A stretch of DNA of 64,000 bases, taken from Leishmania martiniquensis. Lineage: Eukaryota > Euglenozoa > Kinetoplastea > Trypanosomatida > Trypanosomatidae. Numbering within the stretch: the first letter of the stretch is position 1; every line of letters starts with the position of its first letter. The DNA is taken from contig NC_090160.1 of NCBI RefSeq assembly GCF_017916325.1, positions 626,001 through 690,000 on the forward strand, given 5' to 3'. The translations under genes and the position numbers were made by a program. This document shows, piece after piece, positions 10,615 through 20,613 of the stretch. The notes under the pieces were generated by a model that was not told where the DNA came from, made no database searches, and saw only the letters and a program-made list of their open reading frames with translations.

Positions 10615-11162
10615 GGCCCCCCCCCATGCGCGGATTCGGCTGGTGCCGGGCGCCTTTGCCACTGCGGACAGCAGGTGATATGAACACACACACACACACA
10701 GAGTCTAACGATGGGCGGCGGCAGTTATCTGCACAGGGGGAGACGGAGAGAGGAGAGGGAGGGAGGCAGCGGAAGGGAAAGAAGATGCAGAGGAAGAGAG
10801 TGCGTCTGACCAGCGTCAAGAGAGCGGCAACCGCAGAAGGCATCCCGCATGGCGCCTGCTAAAGAAACGCATACTAAAGAGGTGCTGGGGAAATGGCCGG
10901 AGAAAGCCAGTCGAACATACATCCACACACCTTCGCAACGAACATGCAGTGGCTGAGGAGGCTAGCGCTCAGCGCAACTACGCCCACTACCTTTTCCTCG
11001 CCTCGGCGCCGAGCCTTCACACCCTCATGGCATCACTTCCCCGAGACTCCGCCTCTTCCTGGCGCCGCGTCACCATCCTTATCATCCACAGATCACTCGG
11101 ACCAAAGCACCCGCACCTCCGTTTCGATCGCTTTCCACCCTTTCCCAGTCGCCACGACGCCG
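10615..11162. other. Spacer upstream of the ABC-class ATPase
   Basis: Contains a CA run near 10683-10701 just upstream of the ATPase start and purine-rich plus-strand sequence (a pyrimidine tract on the transcribed strand), which fits a trans-splice region. No gene is seen. Confidence 0.5.
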
Positions 11163-11625
11163 CCTGACATCTCTCCTTCTGTCTGCAAGCTCCGCCCCTT
11201 CGCCCTCCCCTCTTTCTCTCGGCACTGTGACAGTATGTCCTGCGGCCTCGCCGTGCGAGTCAGCCGCCCACACACGCGTGGCCGCACCACCGCCCACCCC
11301 CCGCACCCGCGTCCATCATCCAGGTCCCCACATCTCACATCCCCTGGGGGTGGCTCAGGCGCCCCACGCCGGGAGGCAGCGAGGGCAGGGAGAGCCGCGC
11401 TGGAGCCACGCTGGCACTCTGCACGCCCAGCGGATGAGGCACAGGTATGCACGCGGTTGCAGGCCACTTCAGCGCTACGCCAGGTGGCACCTGACCGTCA
11501 ACACTCGTCGCGGCACATCGCTGACTTCCGTGCGACACAGCCCTTTGACCCGGTCACCGCCAGAGGTGGTGCGGCATCGCCCGAAGACATAAGGGACGGC
11601 GGGCATTCCTGACAGGCATCAAGCG
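11163..11625. mobile_element. 463-bp dispersed repeat, SIDER2-like candidate
   Basis: Base-for-base the same as 55450-55912 as far as I can compare, and present again in copy R at 33565-34027. Both ends are sharp: flanking sequence diverges immediately outside CCTGACAT on one side and CATCAAGCG on the other. Length, position in a probable 3'UTR (downstream of the myristoylated-protein gene) and GC-rich composition fit the SIDER family of short degenerate retroposons in Leishmania. I could not match the 79-bp signature from memory, and I see no clear target-site duplication or A-rich tail. The long open frames inside it on both strands are a by-product of composition. Confidence 0.65.
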
Positions 11626-11852
11626 CGCCTCCAATCACCTAACCGTTCGCCAGAAAGAAGATGCTACTTACCTCAGTCCCCCAGACATCCGCATCTACTG
11701 ACCCTCAGGCTTCACTACACCAATATTGCACTACGCAGCGCCTTCACAAGGCCAGAAAATCCCAACAACCCCAATCACACACACTCACAAAACACGAAAC
11801 CATTCCCCCTTTGCCCTTCAACCATAAAACCCTACATCACACTGCTACCCAT

Positions 11853-12495
11853 CTACCCGCACGTCGACACAGCGGCTTCGACCCCTCCACTGGCTCCTTT
11901 ACTCATCAGCAGCCTGCCACACAAAGCCAGGGCGTTTTCCAAGTAAGGTTGTGAGCGGATCAGCGACTGTGAGGTGGGCGGGAAGGACGTGTCAGCGTAC
12001 ATCTTGCTCTTCATCCGCGCCACCTTCAGGAGCCGATTTTGGTTGGTAATCTTCGGGTTCATCTCGCTCAGCTTGCGCATCTTGGCGAGGTTGGCGCTAA
12101 CCTGCGCGGCGGCCTTCTGACGTAGCCTCTGCCGGTCCGCCTCGGTGAAGGCGATTCCGGAGTACTTCACGTAGACGCCCTTCAGCTCCCGGACTTTCAC
12201 CATGGCTTTGGTCTCCAGCGGGAACACCGACATGGTGGCGGTGCAGGCGCCGGCGTTGCTCCTGCGCACGAGTTCTGTGTCGCTCATCTTGATAATGTTC
12301 GAGCCGTCGCCGAATTCGGCCTTCACTTCCATCTGGTAGTCCTGCGTGTCGTTGTAGAAATACCAAGTATGGCCCTTGACGACCTTGAAGAGGCGGCCAT
12401 CGTGGAAGCTTACAGGGTCGATTTGCCCGAGACGAGGGCCCGCCGAGCCTGTAGACCGGCTTCGCATCACAGCAGCCGCAGCAACCGTTGCCCAT
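11853..12495 (-). pseudogene. Small myristoylated protein / calpain-like domain III protein, with frameshift
   Basis: The N-terminus begins MGNGCCGCCDAKPVYR (ATG at 12493-12495), an N-myristoylation signal (Gly2) with neighbouring cysteines suited to palmitoylation, so the product should attach to membrane, probably flagellar or plasma membrane. The rest lies in another frame (11853 to about 12440) and contains FHDGRLFKVVKGHTWYFYND, typical of the SMP/SKCRP family of trypanosomatids, which carry a domain related to the calpain N-terminal or domain-III-like region without a protease core. The frames join at the run GGGCCC (12436-12441), where one extra base would account for the shift. With it removed the protein would be about 213 aa, with a C-terminal extension of about 90 residues beyond the core. 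Either a consensus error or real decay. The last 102 bp belong to the duplicated segment. Confidence 0.75.
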
Positions 12496-13396
12496 CTTCC
12501 TGCCCTGCCCGGTAGCTCTCCTCCTCCTGCGTGTGACGTGCGACTCTCGCACTCCCTTCCTATCAGATGAACCGCAGCTGCGCGAGCAAGGCTGGTCGCG
12601 CAGGCAGACCGACCGGCTCACTCGCGCCACGCGTGCCAAGGCGGAGCAGCAACGAGGAACGAGCGAGAGGGCGTCAGAGGGAACGTGGGGAGGGGGCAGG
12701 AGGAGGAGCGGCTCTCATGGGGTGTGGTGGGCGCAGAGGGTCACATCCGAGGGTAACGCAGAGAGAGGGGAGGAGAAGGGAGACGATGACAGAGCGGTTT
12801 GGGATGGAGCGCGATGACGAACGCGAAGGGAACGGCTTCCAGAGAAGAGACGCACCCACACCCACACCTATATATATATATCTGTGTGTGTATAGACATC
12901 TGCGCGGTGGGGAGACGAGGAAGTTAGGGAGCAGCTGAAGGGGACACATGCACGCACGTGCGCCACGGGCATAGTCGCACGAAATCGGGGACGTGACGAC
13001 CGCGTAGTAGGCATTGAAGAGACTGGTGCCGCCTACGCAGTGCGCAGAAGCACGCTGTGTACCTTAATCATCGCCGCCTTTTTTGTGTGTGCGCCTGGTG
13101 TACTGCGAGTAACGCAACACTGCTCCCCCGCAGAAGTCTGTGTCTGCTGACACGCGTCACGATGATTGGAGCCGTGGGGAAACGTGCGTGTGTAGGGGAG
13201 GTGGCTGAAGGGAGGTCTGGGGTACGACAGCCATTGCTGAGCACCATTTTTGCGTCATAGCAGACGCTTACACACCCACACACACCAGACTGGAGAGGCT
13301 CGGGCGCGGAAGATCAGGAAAACGAGCGGGTAGAGAAGACGGAGTTCACTCACGTGCATTGCCTCGACACGCAGTGTACCCCTATTTCCCCCCGCC
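12496..13396. other. Spacer between Rab3GAP-like and myristoylated-protein genes
   Basis: Holds a short (TA)n/(GT)n stretch near 12869-12893 and purine-rich plus-strand tracts. No gene is seen. Confidence 0.55.
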
Positions 13397-16300
13397 CTAC
13401 AGCACCTCCTTCGTCAGCGCAAGCGCTAGACGGAGAGACCGAGAGGAGTCTTGATGCACCATTAGCTGCTGGAAACAGGCGCACGTGTCGAGCGGTCGCT
13501 CCGCCATGCAGGTCAAACGCACCGTGCTCTCTTTCACCTCACGCGTCTCTGCTCGAACAAACCGTTTCGCGAAGGCGGTGGACCACGTTTCCATGCTCAC
13601 CGTGACGGCGCGCATCTGAAGACTGGTTGCTTGATGCTGCTGGGATGCCGCAGCGGGGGAGCTAAGCGCGTGCACGGTGGAGGATGCCTCCGCATTCGTG
13701 GAGAAGCCTAAGAGGTACTGGAGCGCCACCGCGGTGCACACGCTCACCTCAATCTCACCGAGGTAGTGAAGGGCATTCGCAAAGAATCCGCGAAGCATCT
13801 CGGCTACCATGGCCTCCGACTCCACCGTTGACCGTTGAGCCGCAGCACTTTTGCCGACGGCGCTCCGATGACTGAGGAAGAGCGCTGAGGCCGCCTCCAA
13901 ATCCTTTGTGAGCGCTGCACACTTGTCTCGTGCGTATCGGTGGAGGGCGCGTATGCGCGGAGTGGTTGGAATGCCGTGATTGGATATCTGCCGGGTAGAG
14001 GGCGGCATTGGTGAGCTGCACTCGGTCTTATCACGAGAACGACTGCGCCTACAGGGTGGATGGGCGCCGTCGTTGCCGAGAATAAAGCGGTGACACAGCA
14101 TACGGTGCAACGCGTTGGCGATAGAGGCGTTGCTCACCTCTAGCAGCAGCTCTGCTGTTGGTATGGCGGCGAGCCACGCAAGCACCTTGGTGGCTTCCTC
14201 CAGCGGGCGAAAGAGACCGTGGACGATGTCATCGCGAGAGCGAGGAACCGCCCGACGCCACAGAGACCACCACACATGCCCGGCGCCCTTGCCACTCCCG
14301 GCTCCCTCGTCCCGCTCCCGCTGTTGCATGCGCTCTGACAGGTAATGGTTGTCGCTGAGGGACACTGGTGACGATCCGCCTGGATCGACGAAGTCGCGAG
14401 GGCTGTGCCACTGGACGAAGTCAGGAAACCGTACGACGCGGCCCTCGTGTGCGTTGTTGACGTACAGGAAGAGGCACATGTCGTTGTATAGCGCGTCCGT
14501 CTGCAGCCACTCCACGCCGGCGCCCTCCACGGCGGTCGCGTCGAGGAGTTGAGCTCCGTTGCGCGTTGTATCAGCACGTCCGTCGTGGTCGGTGGCTGCG
14601 GCAGCGGTGGAGGGACGCACAGCACCTCACCGTTCGTGATGAGGTGCCGGACAGGGCTCTTGGTCAGCGAGGTCCCTGCTCCGTCCTCTTCCGTCTTTGC
14701 GCCAGTCGTTGGGGTGGCCGCCGCCGGGGAGCCGTTGTCCGCCGATAGGCGCAGGAGCGCCTCCTGTGCGTAGCGCAGCAGCTGCAACTTCTGCAGAAGC
14801 AGCGGTCGGCGAAGGTCGACAGGCGGATCCTCTGAAGGCATGGCGAGGCAGTCCAGAAGGCGCTGCCAGCTGTTTCGCTTCTGCCCATGCGGGGGATCCA
14901 CCAACAGTCGGTGAAGGCTGTCGAGGCACAGCCGCCAGAGCACCCGAACATCTGCCGGATGCGGCACCTGCGTCGCGCAGACGAAAGCGAAGCGAGAGAA
15001 GAAGGAGCTGGGGAAGTAACTGCGACGCACATCCTTTTCGTGCTCGGCGCCTCCGTCGTGTCGTTGCCGGTGCGCTGCGCTCGCCTCGCTGGAGCAGCAC
15101 TGCCGATGCACCTCCCACTCCTCCCATAGACTGCGCAGGTGACGCGCCACCACCGCCTCACGTCGCTTGCCGCTCAGCGCCGCGAAAGTGGCTCCGGCAG
15201 GCTGCCCAGCGCTGGCATCGCTGTCGGCGTGCGCGTCTCCATCGCCGCCACGATCGTCATCGTCGTCGTCCGATGTCAGGGATGTGGCGAAGCGCTGGAG
15301 GAGGAATTCATGCAGCGCCGTGTTGGACCCCGTCCACTCCATAATGTGGGCCGCCAAGTCGCGCAGCTGCGCCTCGCTGCAGCGGCTGTCGCTACGCTCA
15401 TCTGCGTCGCTTTCGCTTTCGTCGTCGGCTCCTTCGCGGAAGGTTCCGTCACCGTCATTTCCTCCCAGCCGCACCGCTTGATTGGTTACCGAGCCTCGCC
15501 TATCAAGGTCCCCGTCGCCTCCGTGTGCGGGGGCATTTCTGCGCCCCACAGCGGCGCCCGTGAGAGACTCCAGATAGCCTTGCACCAACACCCCTGCGAG
15601 GTTGTCACCCACACCATGTTGGATGTCCTTGTCGTCGCGCACCACCGCCTGCGCCGTAATAGAGCACTTACGCTGTGCTGCCTGCGCCGCCGCAGCGCTG
15701 AACCTCAACAGCGCAGGGAGACGGAGTCGTGCCCTGCTGTAGCGAGGGCGTACAGGAAAGGGTCTAGGTGGCTGGCCCGCCCGGCTACCTCGTGCGCCTC
15801 GACATCTTGCAGCTGGTTCCACTGGAAATGGAACCGAACGTGCCTCAGCGGAGGGGCAGCGGTGCCAAAGTCGTGGGTGAAGGCGCCGCACAGGAGCCGA
15901 GTGTACGCGTTCTCGCGACGCAGCACCTTCTCCCAGGTGAGGGGCGACGGCGCAGCGGAGAGCGGACCACCGTCGCTGTCTTCGGCCCCTGCGCCGTCGT
16001 GTTCGCCGCCGCCGCCGCCGATGGGCTCGCCGTCCAAAGACGGCCCATATGAACCAAACTTCCACGGCATCGGAAGCACATACCTCTTCCACAGGGATAC
16101 GCAGATTCCGTCGAAGTCGTCGCTGCGGATGCGACTGTGTTGCCCCACGTGCAACTGAAAGAGGTCGATGTAGTCGGAGAGGGACTGGCAGCGCTCCGGA
16201 GCGCAGCCGAAGGCGTCCGCGAGGAATCGCGTGGTGAAGCTGCGTTGATGCAAGAGCGTCCACTCGGCGGTACTGATCGCGGGGGACGACTCCGGCGGGG

Positions 16301-17170
16301 TCGCTGGCATTGGAGACGGCGCGGCACAGGTCGGCAGCGGTGGAGCCACACCAACAAAAGTCTGCTTGTACGAGTCCCCGGCGGGGCGAAGCACGGAGCA
16401 CACCCGTCTGGGTAGAAGAACGGTGAGGGCAGCAGGCTCACTGCTTTGGCCTGTTGCTGATGCGAAGACGCTGCATAGCCAGGTGCGTCAGCGGGGCTGG
16501 ATGTCGGGCACAGCCGAAGGACGCCGCCTCTGAACCGGTTCTTCAGCAGCTGGAGCAGCATCTGCCGCACTGCTGTGGAGAGCAGCGACAGCAGGTAGTT
16601 GGTTTCGCTCTCCCGGTACGACGGATTCACCATCACCTTCCTCACGAGAAAGAAGAGGGGGGTGCAGTACTGCTGCGTGATGGGGTGGGCCGCGTCTCGG
16701 ACGTGCACCTCCACCGCAATCGACAGGTCTCGATCGAGCGTCACGGAGTTCGGTGCGGTCGCTGGTGCTGCGGAAAACCCCCCTTCTGCAGCTTGAGCGG
16801 CGTTGAGGGAAATCGTTTGGCCAAACACTCTCGACGCGGTGGAAACGTGTGCGGCCGCGCTGTCTACCGAGAGAGGCGACGAAGAGGTAACAGACGACGC
16901 TGATGGTGCGGGGGAAGCTGCGGCGCCGCTCGTCATGTCGGCCACGCGCCTCCCCTTCGCAGGCGCGCTGCTGCCCGTCGCCGCTGATGCGGGGGCCACA
17001 AGGAACGACTGCAAGAGAGGCTCTCGTTCAAACAAAGTTGCCAGGTATTGCTCGATGACCTTGACGTGCTCCTCGAAACTGTTGGCGCAACTGAAGTCCT
17101 CAATGAGGAGCGGTATCTCCTCTGATGGCATCTCGCGCGGCGACTCACTGCGCGTGTCCATCGTCTGCAT
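13397..17170 (-). pseudogene. Rab3 GTPase-activating protein catalytic-subunit-like gene, three frameshifts
   Basis: Four consecutive minus-strand frames together resemble the Rab3GAP catalytic subunit (about 1256 aa in total against about 980 in human). The start is the ATG at 17168-17170 (MQTMDTRSESPRE), followed by IEDFSCANSFEEHV. The most telling part is the third and fourth frames: LLLQKLQLLRYAQE, then DFVQWHSPRDFVD, LSDNHYLSERM, VWWSLWRRAVP, and EEATKVLAWLAAIPTAELL. These follow the same order as the conserved DFVRWYSPRDY...MW..W..A.P...Q..LFD...EAEKVLHYL block of the mammalian protein. Frame changes fall near 16403-16405 (CCC run), 15716-15718 (GGG run) and about 14543; each is explained by one missing base. 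Known role: with the non-catalytic subunit, acts on Rab3/Rab18 at ER and autophagy membranes. Either a decayed gene or a gene with three consensus indels; I favour the latter because homology continues through every break. Confidence 0.8.
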
Positions 17171-17835
17171 GGCTAATGGGCGGCGGGTGGTGCGGCTCTT
17201 CTTGTGGTGCTGACGTACAGAAGGACGCAGGAGGGAACGACGAAGCGTGTCCCCGTTGCGTGTGGAGGTGGGCGGGGCTGAAAGGCCGGGCCGAGTCGCG
17301 GAGATCGGCTGCTGTGACGGGCTTCGAGGGAAGGGGGGTGGGGAAGAGAGAGAGCGAGGGACTGCATCGTTAGGCAGGCACGAGGCAAAGCTGATGGGGG
17401 GATGCTTGACCCACGGGGAGTACGTTGGCAGCAAACATCTGAGCTTGTGTAGGGATGGCGAAGAGGAAGGCGGCGGTGGTGGTGGTGGTGATGGGGGCGC
17501 GCCCAATGGGATCCGCCAGGCTGTGCATTACCCCTCCTTCGATTCCCTTGATGTTATCCGACCTTTTCTCCCTTCCCCTCCGCTTTTCATGTCCGCTGCT
17601 GCAGCACTAACAGCAGCATCGGCAAGGAATCTTATCCTGCAGCTGGGCCACGCGGCCATGCTGATCACCGCCTTTACTTAACTTCTTTCTGCAGCGTGAA
17701 ACGGAAACAGGCGGAGAAGAGGGGAGGAGCACGCGAGAGAGACACAGCACGCATACTTCAGCCCGTTCTCGCAAGCCCTCCCCCCTCGAAAGAGGGTGAG
17801 GACTGGCGGATCGATGGGAGGCTGTAGAAGGGCCC
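17171..17835. other. Spacer upstream of the Rab3GAP-like gene
   Basis: Includes a short GGT repeat run around 17475-17492 and pyrimidine-rich minus-strand sequence ahead of the start at 17170. No gene is seen. Confidence 0.5.
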
Positions 17836-19972
17836 TTACGCGTCTGTGTAGCCGTAGCAGAGAAACACAGCGACGAAAAAGCTCACGCCGTCCTCAGACG
17901 TGTCATTGTACGCATCAAGTGGGCGAGGCATGAAGCGCAGCAACAGCAGCGGATCTGTGGACGGGAGCGCCGCCAACGACCCTCCCAAAGCACCGGTCCG
18001 CTCCTTCGCCATCTGCACCTCAGCGATCTCGTGTTGGAGGAGGCACGGGAACCGAGAAGCGCCGCCGTGACTCCCACCCGTGTCCCGCTGGGCACCGGAG
18101 CTGTGGACCGCGGAGAGGTTGCACAGCGCACGCTGGGCCGGCGAGGAGGCACGGGCGAGACGCACAGAGGGGTACGTGCGGAGGAAGTGCAAGACATTCG
18201 CTTCATTCTCTTCCAGTGTGGTGGTGCAGGTACTGTACACGAGTACACCAGGCGCCGCCGGCGAGCCGCGAATGTGGCGGATGTATGAGTCGAAGAGCTT
18301 GCTGGTAGTCGGCTGCCTCTTGGATGGAGTCAATAGACTGCATGTGGGGCATCAATTTCGGCCTCAGACCCATGCCGGTGCATGGTGGGTCTAGTAAGAC
18401 CGCATTGAAGCTGTCCGTGTGCGATGCGGCCCTACCACCGCTGCCCTCGGCTGCATCGGTGAGCTTCTGCTTGAGAAACTTGTTTGTGTCGACGCAGTGG
18501 GACTCCAACGTGCGAGTTACGTATGGAACGTCAGCTGCCGGGGCACCGCTCTGTGAGGGTGACGTAGACGGCCCACCCGCGTCGGCTGAAAAGTGGCGGT
18601 GAAGGAGGCTCATCAGCTGCTCGTGGCGGGATCGGCTACGCTCACAACACACTACGCGAAACGGCTCTGCAACGACTGAGGCAGATGGAGGAGGTGTTGC
18701 TGCCTTCAGCATTGCCGCCCTCTCCTGATCGGCGCGCTCCTGCAACAGACTCGTCTTGCCCCCTGGCGCTGCGCAGGCGTCGAGGATGGTACACGGCGTG
18801 GGCGAGTGGGCCTGGTCCACGTCGTCGCTCTGTGTCCAGACACGGCGGAGGGCGGCTGGTGAGAGATGCTCTACCAAGAGAGCCACCGGTACCATGCTCG
18901 AGTAGTTTTGGAGGAAGAGCACGTCTGAAGCCTTCTCGCCTTCCTCTCGAACGCCTCGTGATGTCTGTGACGGTATTGGTGTGCTGCTGCCCTCATGCCC
19001 GTCTCCAGTACTCTTCGTCATTCCGAGCAGAGCATGCAGGGTGGCGCGGGAGGGCTGCCCTTGCGGCGTCCACTCCATCTGCAGCGCGGTGCCACGGGAC
19101 GATCGGCTCATGATTTCTTTCCACTGCATGCGCATCACACCACTGCCGATGCACACGAGAAACGTGGAGCGATCGGCCAGCACGCCGAGCTGGCGGTGTT
19201 CATCTTGATCATCGGCTGCCACACCGACAGGCTCGAGTTGTGCGGCGGGAAGCGTGGCTCCAGTGGGGAGTGCGCTGACGAGCCGACGCGGTGCCGCGAA
19301 GCTCCCGTTCTGCTCCTCATCCACCGCGCTTGCAACGCGCTCCACGTAGAAAGCCACGATCGCGCGCTCTCCGGTGTGGAAAGGGCGGGATAGCGTCACA
19401 ATACCCGGCGCGTAGAGGTCGCTCCCTCGCAGCACCGCTTCTGCTGCCCCCACATCTACCACGACAACGAGGGGCCTACTCGGTGGATTGCGACTCGCTG
19501 CTGCCTTTGATGTCTCTGCCTGCGAAGAGGAAGGGCGCATGCTGGAGGGGCTGAGGGGCGGCCACGATGTGAGGCGCTCTGTACGCGCCTTCACACACAC
19601 GCAGAAGGGCAAACCAATGGCGGCGAGCCGAGATGGGGGTGCGAAGTGGGAGGCCCAAGCCGTTGCAGTCGGGGCGGTGGTGGTCACCGCCGGCGTCGAC
19701 AGAGCACCCGCTTCAAGAAGTTCAGTGAGGCGGACTTCGATGCGACGACCAACACACCGCGCGTTCGTCGTGACGGGCGGGAAGGCGTACAGCATCTCGT
19801 GCTGCACCGATGCGTCTCCTCTCCATGGCTGCGCAACAGAGATGGACGCGACGGAGGCTGATGCACCAGAGCAGAGACCAAGTGGACCCCAGACAGTCCG
19901 CCGTAGGTGCTCTGTTGTGCTTGGCGAGGAGTACTCGTACACGTACCGCGCGTAGGCATCCAGGTTGATCAT
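17836..19972 (-). pseudogene. NSUN6-like RNA (cytosine-5) methyltransferase, one frameshift
   Basis: Begins at the ATG at 19970-19972 (MINLDAYARYVYEY). It has a PUA-type segment AVLRGSDLYAPGIVTLSRPF (residues about 150-170 onward) that matches NSUN6 closely, then the SAM-binding LDACAAPGGKT (about residue 396), the motif DPPCTGMGLRPKL, and, in another frame, VLVYSTCTTTLEENEANV and a C-terminal DGVSFFVAVF motif. Both NOL1/NOP2/Sun cysteines (PPC and STC) are present. In other eukaryotes NSUN6 makes m5C72 at the tRNA acceptor end. The frame changes near 18300-18330, where YQ passes to KLFDSY; one extra base or two missing bases explains it. Total about 710 aa, larger than human NSUN6 because of low-complexity inserts. 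The break removes a catalytic cysteine if real. Confidence 0.82.
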
Positions 19973-20613
19973 GATACGTAAGGAGGGGTGGGGGACTGCT
20001 TCCTGCTCTTGTTGTTCTCCCCCTCCTCGACAGCGTCGCGCTGGGGAGACGCTGGTGCTCCAATGATGGGGAAGGTGCGCGTGCTCTGCAATGTTTTTGT
20101 GCCAACGCGTCAAGGAAAGGCGAGGGGAGGCAGGTGGTAAGCTAAGGGGGTAGAGGTGTGTATATATGTGTGTGTGCGCTTCTGAAGTACATAGGTGGGG
20201 CATGAGGGCGGTCGGTGAGACGGACTGCCCTCCACTGAAAACCTGTAGCAACACACAGCAACGTCGCCCACTCTGGCCCCCACATGTGGGGGCCAGGCCT
20301 TTTTCTCGTTGGCACTCTCTCTGATGGCGGCTGGCGCAGTGGTGGGGCACAGGTGGCATGGCGTGAGGGGCAGAGGGGGTTCGCTCTCTCTCCACACCAA
20401 CGCGTGCTGCGCCGGCACCGACCACACGCGGCGGTTGTTTTTTCTTCTGTCAAACTGCTGTTCGAAGCAATGCCACTATGAGCACCGTAAAAGGAGGGCT
20501 GTGACACGTCCCCTGCCGTCCGGCCTCGGTCGCTCGGCGAGTGAAAGTGTGCGCGCGTTGCTCTCCGAGCGCACGAGCCTGCGCTCCTCTCTACTGACGC
20601 CCCGCGTCCCCAC
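19973..20613. other. Spacer upstream of the NSUN6-like gene
   Basis: Contains a short GT-rich run at about 20157-20176 and pyrimidine-rich tracts on the minus strand. No gene is seen. Confidence 0.55.

Larger units (their letters stand above)
1..11954. repeat. Segmental duplication, copy L (direct repeat of 22404-34356)
   Basis: Base 1 corresponds to base 22404 and base 11954 to base 34356. The coordinate offset changes only three times, each at a homopolymer: a G run at 1651-1654 (4 G here, 3 G at 24054-24056), a C run at 4639-4642 (4 C here, 5 C at 27041-27045) and an A run at 5109-5114 (6 A here, 5 A at 27512-27516). I saw no substitutions. The copy begins at the first base of the window, so its true left end cannot be seen. 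It carries a 248-aa ORF, an IKS-type kinase, a 582-aa protein, an ABC-class ATPase, a 463-bp repeat and the 3' end of the myristoylated-protein gene. Confidence 0.97.

Noticed and set aside
11163..11625. Long plus-strand frames across the 463-bp repeat
   Set aside because: Present in several frames at once on both strands, as expected from GC-rich, stop-poor sequence; no family resemblance.
15139..16158. 339-codon plus-strand frame opposite the Rab3GAP-like gene
   Set aside because: Opposite to transcription and lying over conserved minus-strand coding sequence.
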